A stretch of DNA of 40,802 nt from Vicingaceae bacterium (lineage in GTDB: Bacteria; Bacteroidota; Bacteroidia; Flavobacteriales_E; Vicingaceae): assembly GCA_019429185.1 (NCBI GenBank), contig JAHYJH010000018.1, forward strand, positions 1-40,802, read 5' to 3'. The notes under the pieces were generated by a model. That model had not been told where the DNA came from, did not search any database, and saw nothing but the letters and a program-made list of their open reading frames with translations. This document shows, one piece after another, positions 1-8,311 of this stretch (its first letter is position 1; each line of letters starts with the position of its first letter). A program made the translations under genes and the position numbers.

Positions 1-36
1 GGCGATTAAAACAGTAAGTTTTATGAAAAAATAATG

Positions 37-44
37 TACATTTG
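37..44 (+). promoter_or_regulatory. Bacteroidota -7 box (TACATTTG)
   Basis: The octamer matches the Bacteroidota TAnnTTTG consensus and lies about 50 nt before the first ATG of the small ORF that ends at 378. A good -33 TTG is not visible within the 36 nt available upstream, so the call rests on the -7 box alone. Confidence 0.4.
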
Positions 45-96
45 TAGTGATTTAGGAAAATTGGTAAATGGGTTCTACGATTTTCTTTAAATCAAA

Positions 97-378
97 ATGA
101 AAAAAATGAATTTTTAGAACCCACCTAAAATTAAATATGCATTTCTTCAAAAAGTTTGTGCAGAGTTAGATATTAATCTAACAGTTCCTGATTATGAACT
201 TAATAAAAAAGATGAACCTTTAGCCCTTTTAGAAGAGAAAGAGGTTGTTTATGAGAATCCAAAAGATAAAGCGTTCTCAATATCATCAAACGACTTGAAA
301 ACACTAATTGACTTACTTGAAAAACAACAAAAGATTAATTCAGTTATTCTTAAAAAACTACAAGATTTACAAATCTAA
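97..378 (+). pseudogene. Small ORF interrupted by an early amber codon
   Basis: An ATG at 97 opens a frame (MKKMNF) that meets TAG at 115-117. The same frame then runs open for 86 codons to TAA at 376-378 and reads like a real protein: PKIKYAFLQKV near its start, an acidic middle, and a lysine/leucine-rich C-terminal helix (LLEKQQKIN). No ATG, GTG or TTG occurs in frame between the TAG and residue 60 of the open part. A second ATG at 68, in another frame, gives only MGSTIFFKSK before a stop. A TAnnTTTG box precedes it. I infer a broken gene or an unusual initiation site. The tail overlaps the end of the convergent gene by 12 nt. I do not recognise the family. Confidence 0.45.
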
Positions 379-1128
379 CTCTAGCCCATCGTAAGCCAGT
401 TCAATAAAACTTGGCAATTCTTTCATTACAGCATCGTGTTTTCCCATTAAATGACTGATGTGAATTAAATACGCTTTTTTAGGTTTCAACTTTTCGAGTA
501 ATTCAATCGCTTCTTCTAAATTATAGTGAGAAATGTGTTTTTCCTTTCTAAGTGCATCTAAAATAATAATTTCTGCTCCTTTTATTTTTTCTAGTTCAGC
601 TTCTTCAATTCTATTTACATCGGTAAGATAAACTAGTTTCCCAATTCTAAATCCTTTCACAGGCATTTTATAATGCCAAACATTTATTGGAGTAAATGTA
701 AGGTCTTTTATGGCAAACTCATCATCATCAAAAGTGTATAATTTTAATTCTGGAACGCCAGGATATTTGTATTCTGAAAAAGCATAATGAAATTCACGTA
801 TCAATGCTGATTGCACTTGAGAAGTTGCATAAATGGGCATTTCCATTTTTTGTTTAAAATTATATGCTCTAACATCATCTAATCCAGCAATATGATCTTT
901 GTGTTCATGTGTAAAAACAACTGCATCTAAGTGTTGCACATTTGCTCTAAGCATTTGTTGTCGAAAGTCTGGACCTGTATCAATAACAACAGTAGTGTTT
1001 TTGTGTTCAATTAGCACAGAGGTTCTTAGTCTTTTATCTTTAGGGTTTTCAGACAAACATACCTCGCAATTACAAGCTATAACTGGTATGCCTTGAGAAG
1101 TTCCTGTTCCTAAAAAAGTAAGTTTCAT
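367..1128 (-). CDS. MBL-fold metallo-hydrolase, PhnP-like
   Basis: A 253-residue metallo-beta-lactamase-fold hydrolase. The start MKLTFLGTGTSQGIP, the metal-binding THEHKDH motif (H74, H76, D78, H79) and later histidines (HISHYN, LIHISHLMG) fit the two-metal site of this superfamily. Cysteines 19, 21 and 24 (CNCEVC) resemble the extra zinc-binding cysteines of PhnP-type cyclic phosphodiesterases, so a phosphodiesterase role on a small cyclic nucleotide or phosphate ester is likely, but the substrate cannot be read from the sequence. No signal peptide is seen, so it should be cytoplasmic. The gene sits 85 bp downstream of a cysteine desulfurase on the same strand, with no strong terminator between, so co-transcription is possible. 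Its 3' end overlaps the small plus-strand ORF by 12 nt, and the shared segment carries a TAA on each strand. Confidence 0.88.
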   Translation of the reverse strand: MKLTFLGTGTSQGIPVIACNCEVCLSENPKDKRLRTSVLIEHKNTTVVIDTGPDFRQQMLRANVQHLDAVVFTHEHKDHIAGLDDVRAYNFKQKMEMPIYATSQVQSALIREFHYAFSEYKYPGVPELKLYTFDDDEFAIKDLTFTPINVWHYKMPVKGFRIGKLVYLTDVNRIEEAELEKIKGAEIIILDALRKEKHISHYNLEEAIELLEKLKPKKAYLIHISHLMGKHDAVMKELPSFIELAYDGLELDL

Positions 1129-1213
1129 GGTTTAATTAATGTAACGATGTGAAAATGTAACAATGTAAAAATAACTTCCAACCTCCAACTTTCATCTTCC
1201 AACCCTTCTTTAC

Positions 1214-2347
1214 TTACTTGTTAAACAATTCTTTAATTATTTTGATTGTATAATCAATTTCTTCTTTTGTATTAAATTTACTGAATGAAAAACGCAATGA
1301 AGGTTGGTTCAAATCAACTCCTAAATGGGATAACACATAAGAACCTACAGCACTACCCGATGAGCAAGCACTACCTCCAGATGTAGCTACACCTTCAATA
1401 TCTAAGTTGTAAATTAACATTTCATCCATGTCGGAATGAGGAAAACGTACATTCAAAACCGTATAAAGGCTATCTCCTAAAGGATCACCATTGAAATTAA
1501 CTTCGGGCAACGCTTTTTTCAATTCGTCTATCATGTAGTATTTCAATCCTTTAATATGATTTTCATGGCTTTCCATATCTCTATGGGCTATTTCCATTGC
1601 TTTTTCTAGTCCAACTATTCCTGCAATATTTTCAGTTCCCGCTCTCATATTTCGTTCTTGAGCTCCTCCCGTAATAATTGGTTTTAATTGTAAATTGGAA
1701 TTAACAAATAAGAAACCCGTTCCTTTTGGTCCATGAAATTTATGAGCTGAACACGTTAGAAAATCAATGTTTAAAGCCCTCACATCAAACCTATAATGAC
1801 CAATTGTTTGCACCGTATCTGAATGAAATAATGCTCCATATAATTTACATAAATCTGCTACTTTTTTAAGCGGTAGTAAATTTCCTATTTCATTATTCGC
1901 ATGCATTAGCGAAACCAATGTTTTTTTATCTTGGTTATCTTTTAAAAGTTGTTCCAAATGAGTTAAATCAACGTATCCTTTCTCATCAATATTCACAAGA
2001 CTTAAATCAACATTCTCGTTTTTTGATATCAAATTAGAAGTGTCAATTACTGCATGATGTTCAATAGCTGATGTAATAATATGCTTGACTTTCAAATCCT
2101 GAACAGCACTTCTCAATATCATATTGTCCGCCTCTGTACCTCCTCCTGTGAAAAAAATTTCTGCAGGAACTGCATTAATGTATGCCGCTACTTTTTTTCT
2201 TGCCTTTTCAATTATAGCCCTGCTACTCCTTCCAAAAGAATGAACAGAAGATGGATTTCCAAAATTATTTTCCATAACAGAAATCATTGCTGCAATAACT
2301 TCTTTATCCATAGCTGTTGTAGCTGCATTGTCTAAATATACTTTCAT
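1214..2347 (-). CDS. Cysteine desulfurase (NifS/IscS family)
   Basis: A PLP-dependent class V aminotransferase-fold enzyme of 377 residues that removes sulfur from L-cysteine as an enzyme persulfide for Fe-S cluster or thio-cofactor assembly. Visible hallmarks are the N-terminal YLDNAATT, the GGGTEADN substrate/PLP region (residues 68-75), the HHAV histidine stack around 97-100, the PLP lysine K203 in SAHKFHGPKG, the RAGTEN motif near 235-240, and the catalytic cysteine C328 in SGGSACSSGS. The SSGS context with its short lid is the IscS/NifS group rather than SufS. No iscU, iscA or thiI lies next to it, so the acceptor is unknown. The start is the ATG right before the conserved YLDNAATT. The 237-bp region upstream of it is filled by REP-like repeats. 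Confidence 0.93.
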   Translation of the reverse strand: MKVYLDNAATTAMDKEVIAAMISVMENNFGNPSSVHSFGRSSRAIIEKARKKVAAYINAVPAEIFFTGGGTEADNMILRSAVQDLKVKHIITSAIEHHAVIDTSNLISKNENVDLSLVNIDEKGYVDLTHLEQLLKDNQDKKTLVSLMHANNEIGNLLPLKKVADLCKLYGALFHSDTVQTIGHYRFDVRALNIDFLTCSAHKFHGPKGTGFLFVNSNLQLKPIITGGAQERNMRAGTENIAGIVGLEKAMEIAHRDMESHENHIKGLKYYMIDELKKALPEVNFNGDPLGDSLYTVLNVRFPHSDMDEMLIYNLDIEGVATSGGSACSSGSAVGSYVLSHLGVDLNQPSLRFSFSKFNTKEEIDYTIKIIKELFNK

Positions 2348-2380
2348 TTTTTTATTGTTACTTATTAATCTCTAGTTTAG

Positions 2381-2413
2381 CCTCTCCCAACCTTCCGCCA
2401 ACTGGCGGAGAGG
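2381..2413. repeat. Small intergenic palindrome (TCCGCC-type)
   Basis: A perfect 7-bp inverted repeat (TCCGCCA, 2-nt spacer, TGGCGGA) at 2394-2409 sits inside a wider imperfect stem (CCTCTC at 2381 with GAGAGG at 2408). A close relative (TCCGCCT/AGGCGGA) occurs at 8721-8735, so this looks like a dispersed mini-palindrome, not a gene-specific terminator. Confidence 0.6.
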
Positions 2414-2467
2414 AGTTTCCAACACGCAAAGCCAAAGTTAAGGGTTAATCTAATTTCCAATCGCTAC

Positions 2468-2568
2468 CGTCATTGCGAGGGAGGCACGACCGAAGCAATC
2501 TGTCCTTCGATTAGGCAGATTGCTTCAGCTCCAACGCTCCTTTCCATTTCCAAGGCTTCGCAATGACG
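2468..2568. repeat. REP-like inverted repeat (CGTCATTGCGAG family)
   Basis: The outer arms CGTCATTGCGA (2468-2478) and TCGCAATGACG (2558-2568) are exact inverse complements. Inner arms GAAGCAATCTG (2492-2502) and CAGATTGCTTC (2516-2526) are also complementary. Repeats with this 'cattgcgag ... gaagcaatct' signature are widespread in Bacteroidota intergenic DNA. It is non-coding and lies between the cysteine desulfurase and glmM. Confidence 0.8.
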
Positions 2569-2584
2569 TAACTCCTCCAACCTT

Positions 2585-3979
2585 TTAAACTAACTTAACC
2601 ATTCCCTCCACATCTTTAATAATTTGCTGAGCTAGTTCGTCTGCTTTTTCTTTAGTAGTATTTTCTGCATAAATTCTAATAATTGGTTCGGTATTCGATT
2701 TTCTTAGATGCACCCAACCATTATCGAAATGAATTTTTACGCCATCAATGGTATTAATTTCTTTATTTGTATATTTTTGTTGCAACTGAACCAACAGCTC
2801 ATCCACATTAATATCGGGAGTTAACTCAATTTTATTTTTCGACATTACATAATTCGGATAACTGTTTCTTAATTCCGAACAAGTTACATTGCTTTTCGCT
2901 AAATGCGTCAAAAACAAAGCAATGCCAACCAAAGCATCTCTGCCATAATGTAATTCAGGATAAATAATTCCTCCGTTACCTTCACCGCCAATAATGGCAT
3001 TTTCTTTCTTCATCATATCCACCACATTTACTTCCCCTACTGCCGAAGCAAAATAAACACCTCCTTGTTTTTCGGTAACATCTCGCAACGCTTTTGTTGA
3101 AGATAGATTAGAAACGGTATTTCCTTTTTGGTTTTGCAACACATAATCTGCAACGGCAACCAACGTATATTCTTCGCCAAACATTGCTCCATCTTCCGAA
3201 ACAATTGCCAATCTGTCCACATCGGGGTCAACTACAAAACCAACATCGGCCTTTTGTTTTTTCATTACCGAAGCAATTTCTGTAAGATTTTCTGGTAATG
3301 GTTCCGGGTTATGAGGAAAAATACCGTTTGGTTCACAGTACAATTCAATTACTTCTTTTACCCCCAAGGCTTTTAATAATGGTGGCAAGAAAATTCCACC
3401 TGTTGAGTTCACACAATCTATTGCTACAGTAAAGTTTTTAGCTTTTATAGCAGCTACATCTACCAAAGGCAAGTCTAACACTGCTTGTATATGCTTGTCT
3501 AAATAAGTGTTATCAACGGAATATGTTCCTAATTCATCGACATTGGCATATTCAAATTCATTGGCTGCTGCCATTCTCAGTACTTCTTCTCCATCGGTAG
3601 CAGAAATAAATTCCCCTTTTTCGTTGAGCAATTTCAACGCATTCCATTGTTTAGGATTGTGGCTGGCTGTAAGAATAATTCCTCCCGAAGCATTCTCCAT
3701 AGTTACCGCAACTTCTACTGTGGGTGTGGTACTCAAACCTAAATCTATCACGTTTATGCCTAAACCTTGCAAGGTTCCCACAACTAAATGCTGCACCATT
3801 TCGCCCGAAATACGAGCATCTCTACCTATTACTATACTTAGCTTGTTTTTATTAGCTCTTTTTTTTATCCAAGCTCCGAAAGCCGAAGTAAATTTTACAA
3901 TATCTAAAGGTGTTAAACCCTCATCGGGCATACCGCCTATAGTTCCTCTAATGCCCGAAATTGATTTTATTAATGTCAT
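2585..3979 (-). CDS. glmM: Phosphoglucosamine mutase (GlmM-type phosphohexomutase)
   Basis: A 464-residue alpha-D-phosphohexomutase, normal length for the family. It interconverts glucosamine-6-phosphate and glucosamine-1-phosphate on the path to UDP-GlcNAc, for peptidoglycan and lipid A. The start SISGIRGTIGG, the phosphoserine loop ILTASHNPKQWN (S106), the metal loop DPDVDRLAIV (around 250), the sugar-binding GEGNGGIIYP and the C-terminal phosphate-binding RKSNTEPIIRIY are all present and intact. The Bacteroidota enzymes of this branch are annotated as either GlmM or phosphomannomutase; the sequence alone cannot exclude PMM/PGM activity. A well-formed promoter lies just upstream (4024-3994), giving a leader of only about 10 nt. 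The divergent TPR gene begins about 100 bp away. Confidence 0.85.
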   Translation of the reverse strand: MTLIKSISGIRGTIGGMPDEGLTPLDIVKFTSAFGAWIKKRANKNKLSIVIGRDARISGEMVQHLVVGTLQGLGINVIDLGLSTTPTVEVAVTMENASGGIILTASHNPKQWNALKLLNEKGEFISATDGEEVLRMAAANEFEYANVDELGTYSVDNTYLDKHIQAVLDLPLVDVAAIKAKNFTVAIDCVNSTGGIFLPPLLKALGVKEVIELYCEPNGIFPHNPEPLPENLTEIASVMKKQKADVGFVVDPDVDRLAIVSEDGAMFGEEYTLVAVADYVLQNQKGNTVSNLSSTKALRDVTEKQGGVYFASAVGEVNVVDMMKKENAIIGGEGNGGIIYPELHYGRDALVGIALFLTHLAKSNVTCSELRNSYPNYVMSKNKIELTPDINVDELLVQLQQKYTNKEINTIDGVKIHFDNGWVHLRKSNTEPIIRIYAENTTKEKADELAQQIIKDVEGMVKLV

Positions 3980-3993
3980 AAGAAAATTTTTGG

Positions 3994-4024
3994 CAAATTT
4001 AGAATAAATCTAATGAACTAACAA
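3994..4024 (-). promoter_or_regulatory. Promoter for glmM
   Basis: On the minus strand TTG (4024-4022) is followed after 20 nt by TAAATTTG (4001-3994), a full Bacteroidota -33/-7 pair. The glmM ATG starts at 3979, about 14 nt beyond the -7 box, so the transcript should have a very short leader. Confidence 0.65.
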
Positions 4025-4083
4025 TCTAAAATTAACTGTTAACTACTTTTAAAAAATAAAACACAAAAAATAGCTTTCATTAA

Positions 4084-5529
4084 ATGAAAAAATTAATTTT
4101 ACAGTTGATTATGGAAGAAAACCTTGATTCATATAACGATGATGAAGATGATTACACTGCTTCACTGAATCGCTTTGAAAAAATGCTTACTGATAATGAA
4201 CATTACTTTTTTGATGTTGAAGAATTTGAAGATTTAATTAATCATTATCTTGATAGCAATGAATTGGAAAAAGCAAAACAAGTTATTGACATTTCTTTAG
4301 AACAACATCCCTCCTCTTCCACCCTAAAAATAAAACATGCTGAATACTTAGCTTCTACCCATAAGCCCAACAAAGCACTTGAAATTCTTAATTCTATAGA
4401 AACTTTAGAACCTTTTAATGCTGATAATTATTTGCTTAAAGCTAATATTTACAGTCAAATCAGGCAACATAACAAAGCCATAGAAACACTTTATAAAGCA
4501 TTGAAAATTACACATGAGCGTTCTGAAAAAGCTTCCATATTAATTCATATTGCCTTTGAATATGAAAATTTAAATCGCTACGACAAAGCCATTTCTATAT
4601 TAAAAGAAATACTCGCAGAAAATCCTGATAACGAAACTGTTTTGTATGAAATAGCTTTTTGTTTTAACCTCAAAGATGACCTAGAAAATAGCATCACATT
4701 TTTTCAAGAATTTATTGATGAACATCCATACAGTTATGCAGCATGGTATAACCTAGGCGTTATTTATAACCGGGCAGAATTATATGAAAAAGCCATAGAT
4801 GCTTATGATTATGCAATTGCCATTAAGGAAGATTTTGCCTCCGCCTATTTCAATAAAGCGAATGCATTAGCTCAATTAGGTTTATACAACAAAGCCATTG
4901 AAACTTACGAAGAAACATTTCAATACGAAGAACCAGATGCAATTACCTATTATTATATAGGTGAGTGTTATGAAAATACAGAAGAATTTCAAAAAGCATT
5001 AGCCAACTATCATAAAGCAACTAAATTAGATCCTTTTTGTGCTGATGCTTGGGCTGGAATTGCCGTAATTCATGACTTAAACGACAAAAAAAACGCTTCA
5101 CTTTTTTATATCAAAAAAGCAATAGATTTGGAATACAACAACTCCGAATTTTGGCATATTTATGCAGACATACTCTCAAAACAAGGTTATTATGATAATG
5201 CTATTGCTGCTTATTACAAAGTGATTGAAATGGACGAAGAAAATGAAGATGTTTGGTTAGACATTGCTCAATCTGCATTGATTCACGAAAATATAGAGAA
5301 AGCAATATCTTTGCTGCTTGAAGGAATTAAAAAACAACCTTCAAACTATTCGCTTCGTGCACGTTTAGCATGTTATTACCTTCAATTGGGGCAACTAAAT
5401 CAAGCGTCAGAACTACTTATTAGCACACTCACAAACGAACCAGATTTGATTGATGAAATAATCGATTTTTATCCTGAAGTACTAAATTATCCTCAAATAA
5501 TAGAAATCATAAAAACCTTTAGTAAATAA
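4084..5529 (+). CDS. Tetratricopeptide repeat protein
   Basis: A 481-residue protein made almost entirely of TPR helices. Repeats with the W-LG-Y-A-F-A-P pattern are clear from about residue 70 to the end, for example AAWYNLGVIYNRAELYEKAIDA and neighbours. The N-terminus is strongly acidic (SYNDDEDD), with the VEEFEDLINHYLD segment usual in Bacteroidota members. There is no signal peptide or membrane segment, so it is probably a cytoplasmic scaffold; partners are unknown. Two starts are possible: the ATG at 4084 or the ATG at 4111 (MEENLDSYNDDEDD). The second gives the acidic start I would expect for the family, so the first nine codons are doubtful. The stop is directly followed by the ATG of the next gene with no spacer, so the two are almost certainly translated from one mRNA. 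Confidence 0.85.
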   Translation: MKKLILQLIMEENLDSYNDDEDDYTASLNRFEKMLTDNEHYFFDVEEFEDLINHYLDSNELEKAKQVIDISLEQHPSSSTLKIKHAEYLASTHKPNKALEILNSIETLEPFNADNYLLKANIYSQIRQHNKAIETLYKALKITHERSEKASILIHIAFEYENLNRYDKAISILKEILAENPDNETVLYEIAFCFNLKDDLENSITFFQEFIDEHPYSYAAWYNLGVIYNRAELYEKAIDAYDYAIAIKEDFASAYFNKANALAQLGLYNKAIETYEETFQYEEPDAITYYYIGECYENTEEFQKALANYHKATKLDPFCADAWAGIAVIHDLNDKKNASLFYIKKAIDLEYNNSEFWHIYADILSKQGYYDNAIAAYYKVIEMDEENEDVWLDIAQSALIHENIEKAISLLLEGIKKQPSNYSLRARLACYYLQLGQLNQASELLISTLTNEPDLIDEIIDFYPEVLNYPQIIEIIKTFSK

Positions 5530-6312
5530 ATGAATTTTGAATTAACACACATCCCCGAAAGGGATAACAAACCCAGAAACAATGGTTTAACCATGATGAT
5601 GGACAAAGGACTTAGCTGGCGACAAGCAGAAAATTTTGTTGATGCCAATGCACATCTTACTGATTTAGTAAAGTTAGGTTTTGGAACTTCTTATGTTACC
5701 AATGACTTGGAAAGAAAAATTGATATTTATAAAGCCGGAAACCTAAATGTTTACTTGGGAGGAACGCTCTTTGAAGCTTTTATTGTTCGTAATAAATTTG
5801 AAGATTACAAGCGACTATTAGATAAGTTTAAAATAGATACTTGTGAAGTTTCTGATGGATCAATTATTTTACCTCACGACAAAAAATGCGAATACATTAC
5901 TGATTTAGCTAAAAATTACACCGTATTATCTGAAGTTGGCTCCAAAGAAGCAGGTATTTTTATAAGCCCTGCAAAATGGATTTCCATGATGAAAGGTGAA
6001 TTAGACGCAGGTGCTTGGAAAGTAATTGCTGAAGCTAGAGAAAGTGGAACTGTTGGCATTTATAGACCAAACGGCACTGCTCATGTTGCTTTAGTAAACA
6101 AAATTATTGCTAAAGTAAAACTCGAAAACGTGCTTTGGGAAGCTCCTTTAAAAACGCAACAAGTTTGGTTTATTAAGCAATTTGGTACAAATGTTAACTT
6201 AGGAAACATTTCCCCAAATGAGGTTATTGCCCTTGAATGTTTAAGATTAGGATTACGAGGAGATACCTTTTTTGATTTTTTGCCTAAAGAAATAAACACC
6301 GAATTTCATTAA
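5530..6312 (+). CDS. comA: Phosphosulfolactate synthase (ComA family)
   Basis: A 260-residue protein of the ComA family, which joins sulfite to phosphoenolpyruvate to give (2R)-phospho-3-sulfolactate. The features I recognise are the N-terminal RNNGLTMMMDKGLS, the FGTSYVTNDLERKIDIYK segment, NVYLGGTLFEAFIVRNK, EVSDGSIILP, VGSKEAGIFI and the C-terminal LGNISPNEVIALECLRLGLRGDT. In archaea the product leads to coenzyme M. Bacteroidota have no coenzyme M, so here it more likely feeds another sulfonate, such as sulfolactate or cysteate for capnine-type sulfonolipids; that is inference. The downstream phosphatase and dehydrogenase (comB, comC) are not nearby. The gene starts at the base after the TPR stop codon. 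Confidence 0.88.
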   Translation: MNFELTHIPERDNKPRNNGLTMMMDKGLSWRQAENFVDANAHLTDLVKLGFGTSYVTNDLERKIDIYKAGNLNVYLGGTLFEAFIVRNKFEDYKRLLDKFKIDTCEVSDGSIILPHDKKCEYITDLAKNYTVLSEVGSKEAGIFISPAKWISMMKGELDAGAWKVIAEARESGTVGIYRPNGTAHVALVNKIIAKVKLENVLWEAPLKTQQVWFIKQFGTNVNLGNISPNEVIALECLRLGLRGDTFFDFLPKEINTEFH

Positions 6313-6331
6313 TTTTATTTTTATTTAACAA

Positions 6332-6628
6332 ATGGAAATAACACCTGCTGAACTCAAAAATCTATTAGCGGAAAACTCAACAATTCAACTCATAGATATA
6401 CGAGAAGATTATCAATTTGAAGATTTTAATATTGGTGGCATCAATATACCTTTAGACAAAATAATAGCAAATAGAGACAAAATAGACACCTCTAAAAAAG
6501 TTATATTTATTTGCAATACAGGTAGAAAATCAGCTGCTGTTATACACACTTTAAAGGTAAAATACCATATCAATAATCTTTATAATGTTAAAGGTGGTAT
6601 GGAAAGTTACGCAGAAGAATGTTTTTAA
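6332..6628 (+). CDS. Rhodanese-like domain protein
   Basis: A single rhodanese domain of 98 residues. The family's ID(I/V)RE near the N-terminus (IDIREDYQF, residues 21-29), the proline-bearing IPL loop and the active-site loop CNTGRKS with catalytic C61 are all present. Such proteins carry sulfur as a cysteine persulfide; the physiological acceptor is unknown. The C-terminus (VKGGMESYAEECF) stops earlier than I would expect for a GlpE-type protein, which normally continues about 8-10 residues past the GG(I/M)xxWAxE segment. The stop codon coincides with the first bases of a MITE-like repeat (from 6626 or 6631), so insertion of that element probably clipped the tail and supplied the stop. It follows comA by 19 nt and may be in its operon. 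Confidence 0.88.
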   Translation: MEITPAELKNLLAENSTIQLIDIREDYQFEDFNIGGINIPLDKIIANRDKIDTSKKVIFICNTGRKSAAVIHTLKVKYHINNLYNVKGGMESYAEECF

Positions 6629-6630
6629 AT

Positions 6631-6775
6631 AGAGTTTGTCCATAATGTCCGATATCTTCGTTTTTCTCGACCTTCAAATCAGTCATGTACAAAAGTACAC
6701 TTCTGATTTTCGGTTCATCGAAACCTCGATCTCGAACATTCTAAACCAAACTCTTGACTTTAAAGACAAGCACTA
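6631..6775. repeat. MITE-like repeat, copy A
   Basis: A 145-bp non-coding element whose left end (AGAGTTTGTCCATAATGTC) and right end (inverse complement AGTGCTTGTCTTTAAAGTC) form imperfect terminal inverted repeats. Further copies lie at 37873-38071 and 39664-39775. Copies A and B share internal text, including a GTAC-nnnn-GTAC mini-hairpin and the 'catcgaaacctc' segment. No ORF is present, so any mobility would need a transposase in trans. Confidence 0.75.
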
Positions 6776-6813
6776 AGCAGATATAAATACATTAACGAAC
6801 TCATAGCAACTTT

Positions 6814-7737
6814 ATGATAAACAGAAATCTTAAGGATTATTTATTCATTACGCTTAAAGGTATAGCCATGGGAGCAGCAGATGTTGTTCCTGGAGTTTCT
6901 GGTGGAACGATTGCTTTTATTTCAGGAATTTATGAAGAATTACTTGAAACCATTAGCAGCTTTAATTTACAAGCATTAAAAGTATTAACCAACCAAGGTA
7001 TTAAACCTTTCTGGAAATACATCAACGGCAATTTTATTACTGCTCTTTTGTTTGGAATTGCCATCAGCATTATTTCGTTGGCAAAACTGATTACCTATTT
7101 GCTTCAAAATCATTCATTATTACTTTGGGGATTCTTTTTTGGGTTAATCGTTGCCAGTGTATTCTTGGTAGGTAAAAAAGTAGTTGAATGGCAGCTATCT
7201 CGTGTATTAGCCATAATTGTAGGGACTGTAATCGCTTATTTTATAACTATTTTAAATCCCATGGAAAATCCTGATACACTTTGGTTTGTGTTTATTTCAG
7301 GAGCAATTGCCATTTGTGCAATGATTTTACCCGGAATTTCAGGGAGTTTTATTTTACTATTGCTGGGTTCCTACGAACTAATTCTTTCTTCAATTAAAGA
7401 TTTTAAAATTACCACTATACTTACTTTTATTGTGGGTTGTGTGGTTGGATTACTTTCTTTCTCTAAATTTTTAAATTGGTTGTTTAAAAAATACCACGAC
7501 ATTACTGTTGCTATATTAACAGGCTTTTTAATTGGTTCTTTAAATAAAATTTGGCCTTGGAAAGAAGTGTTATCTACCAGAGAAAATTCTAAAGGTGAAA
7601 TTGTTCCGTTTATAGAAACCAATGTTTTGCCCAACCAATTCCATGAAGAACCGCAAATAATGGGCGTTATTATACTTGCTCTTGTTGGTTTTGGCTTAAT
7701 TTTCGGATTAGAGAAATTGGCTGAAAAAGCCCCCTAA
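6814..7737 (+). CDS. DUF368 / PopT-type undecaprenyl-phosphate transporter
   Basis: A 307-residue polytopic membrane protein of the DUF368 family. The diagnostic start KGIAMGAADVVPGVSGGTIAF and the mirrored second motif MILPGISGSFILLLLGSYE (around residues 170-190) are both present, as expected for a protein with two inverted repeats; about eight to ten hydrophobic segments can be counted. DUF368 (PopT) members, like DedA proteins, flip undecaprenyl phosphate back to the cytoplasmic leaflet for reuse in peptidoglycan and surface-polymer synthesis. The gene is followed after 4 nt by an MltG-like lipoprotein, so both products probably serve cell-wall turnover. A MITE-like repeat lies upstream, and no clear TAnnTTTG promoter is seen between the repeat and the ATG. 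Confidence 0.9.
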   Translation: MINRNLKDYLFITLKGIAMGAADVVPGVSGGTIAFISGIYEELLETISSFNLQALKVLTNQGIKPFWKYINGNFITALLFGIAISIISLAKLITYLLQNHSLLLWGFFFGLIVASVFLVGKKVVEWQLSRVLAIIVGTVIAYFITILNPMENPDTLWFVFISGAIAICAMILPGISGSFILLLLGSYELILSSIKDFKITTILTFIVGCVVGLLSFSKFLNWLFKKYHDITVAILTGFLIGSLNKIWPWKEVLSTRENSKGEIVPFIETNVLPNQFHEEPQIMGVIILALVGFGLIFGLEKLAEKAP

Positions 7738-7741
7738 ATAA

Positions 7742-8311
7742 ATGATTGAAAATATCCGAAAATATATTTTTGTACAAAGACTGGTACTATATATGTCAAT
7801 TATTACTTTTTTGACAGTAACCTCTTGCTCGACAAATAAGACATTCAAGTGGACTAACGGGAATATTTTCAAAGCAGAAAAACTTGGACTTGACACAGCA
7901 CAGGTATTAATCCTTGCTTCATTAGTGGAGAAAGAAACAGGACTTAAGAATGAAAAAGGAAAAATTGCTCGAGTTTACCTAAACCGAATTGAAAAAGATA
8001 TGCTTTTACAATCAGACCCAACAGTAAAATATGCGATTGGAGATACATCTCTAAAAAGATTACTGAAACAACATATTGAAATTGATTCTCCATACAACAC
8101 TTATAAATACAGAGGGCTACCTCCAAAACCAATTTGCAAACCAACAAAAGAAACAATCATGGCAGTTTTAAAATGTAAAAAACACGAATATTTGTATTTC
8201 TGTTTAGCACCTGACCTCAATGGAAAACTTAACTATGCTTCAACATATGAAGAACACTCAAAGAACGCTAAATTATACATAGATGCTTTAAATAAAAAAG
8301 CAATAAAATAA
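7742..8311 (+). CDS. Minimal MltG-like endolytic transglycosylase, lipoprotein
   Basis: A 189-residue protein matching only the catalytic C-terminal part of MltG (YceG). The segment LASLVEKETGLKNEKGKIARVYLNR contains the family's catalytic glutamate (E63 or E65), followed by LQSDPTVKYA, IDSPYNTYKYRGLPPKPIC and the AEHxxNAxxY-like end (YEEHSKNAKLY). Full MltG is about 340 residues with a transmembrane helix and a LysM-like domain; these are absent. Instead it has a lipoprotein signal: a basic n-region, a hydrophobic stretch (LVLYMSIITFLTV) and a VTSC lipobox with C29, so it should be anchored to a membrane facing the periplasm. MltG cleaves nascent glycan strands to set their length. The start at 7742 supplies the charged n-region; the internal ATG (residue 18) would not. 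It is coupled to the DUF368 gene upstream. Confidence 0.85.
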   Translation: MIENIRKYIFVQRLVLYMSIITFLTVTSCSTNKTFKWTNGNIFKAEKLGLDTAQVLILASLVEKETGLKNEKGKIARVYLNRIEKDMLLQSDPTVKYAIGDTSLKRLLKQHIEIDSPYNTYKYRGLPPKPICKPTKETIMAVLKCKKHEYLYFCLAPDLNGKLNYASTYEEHSKNAKLYIDALNKKAIK

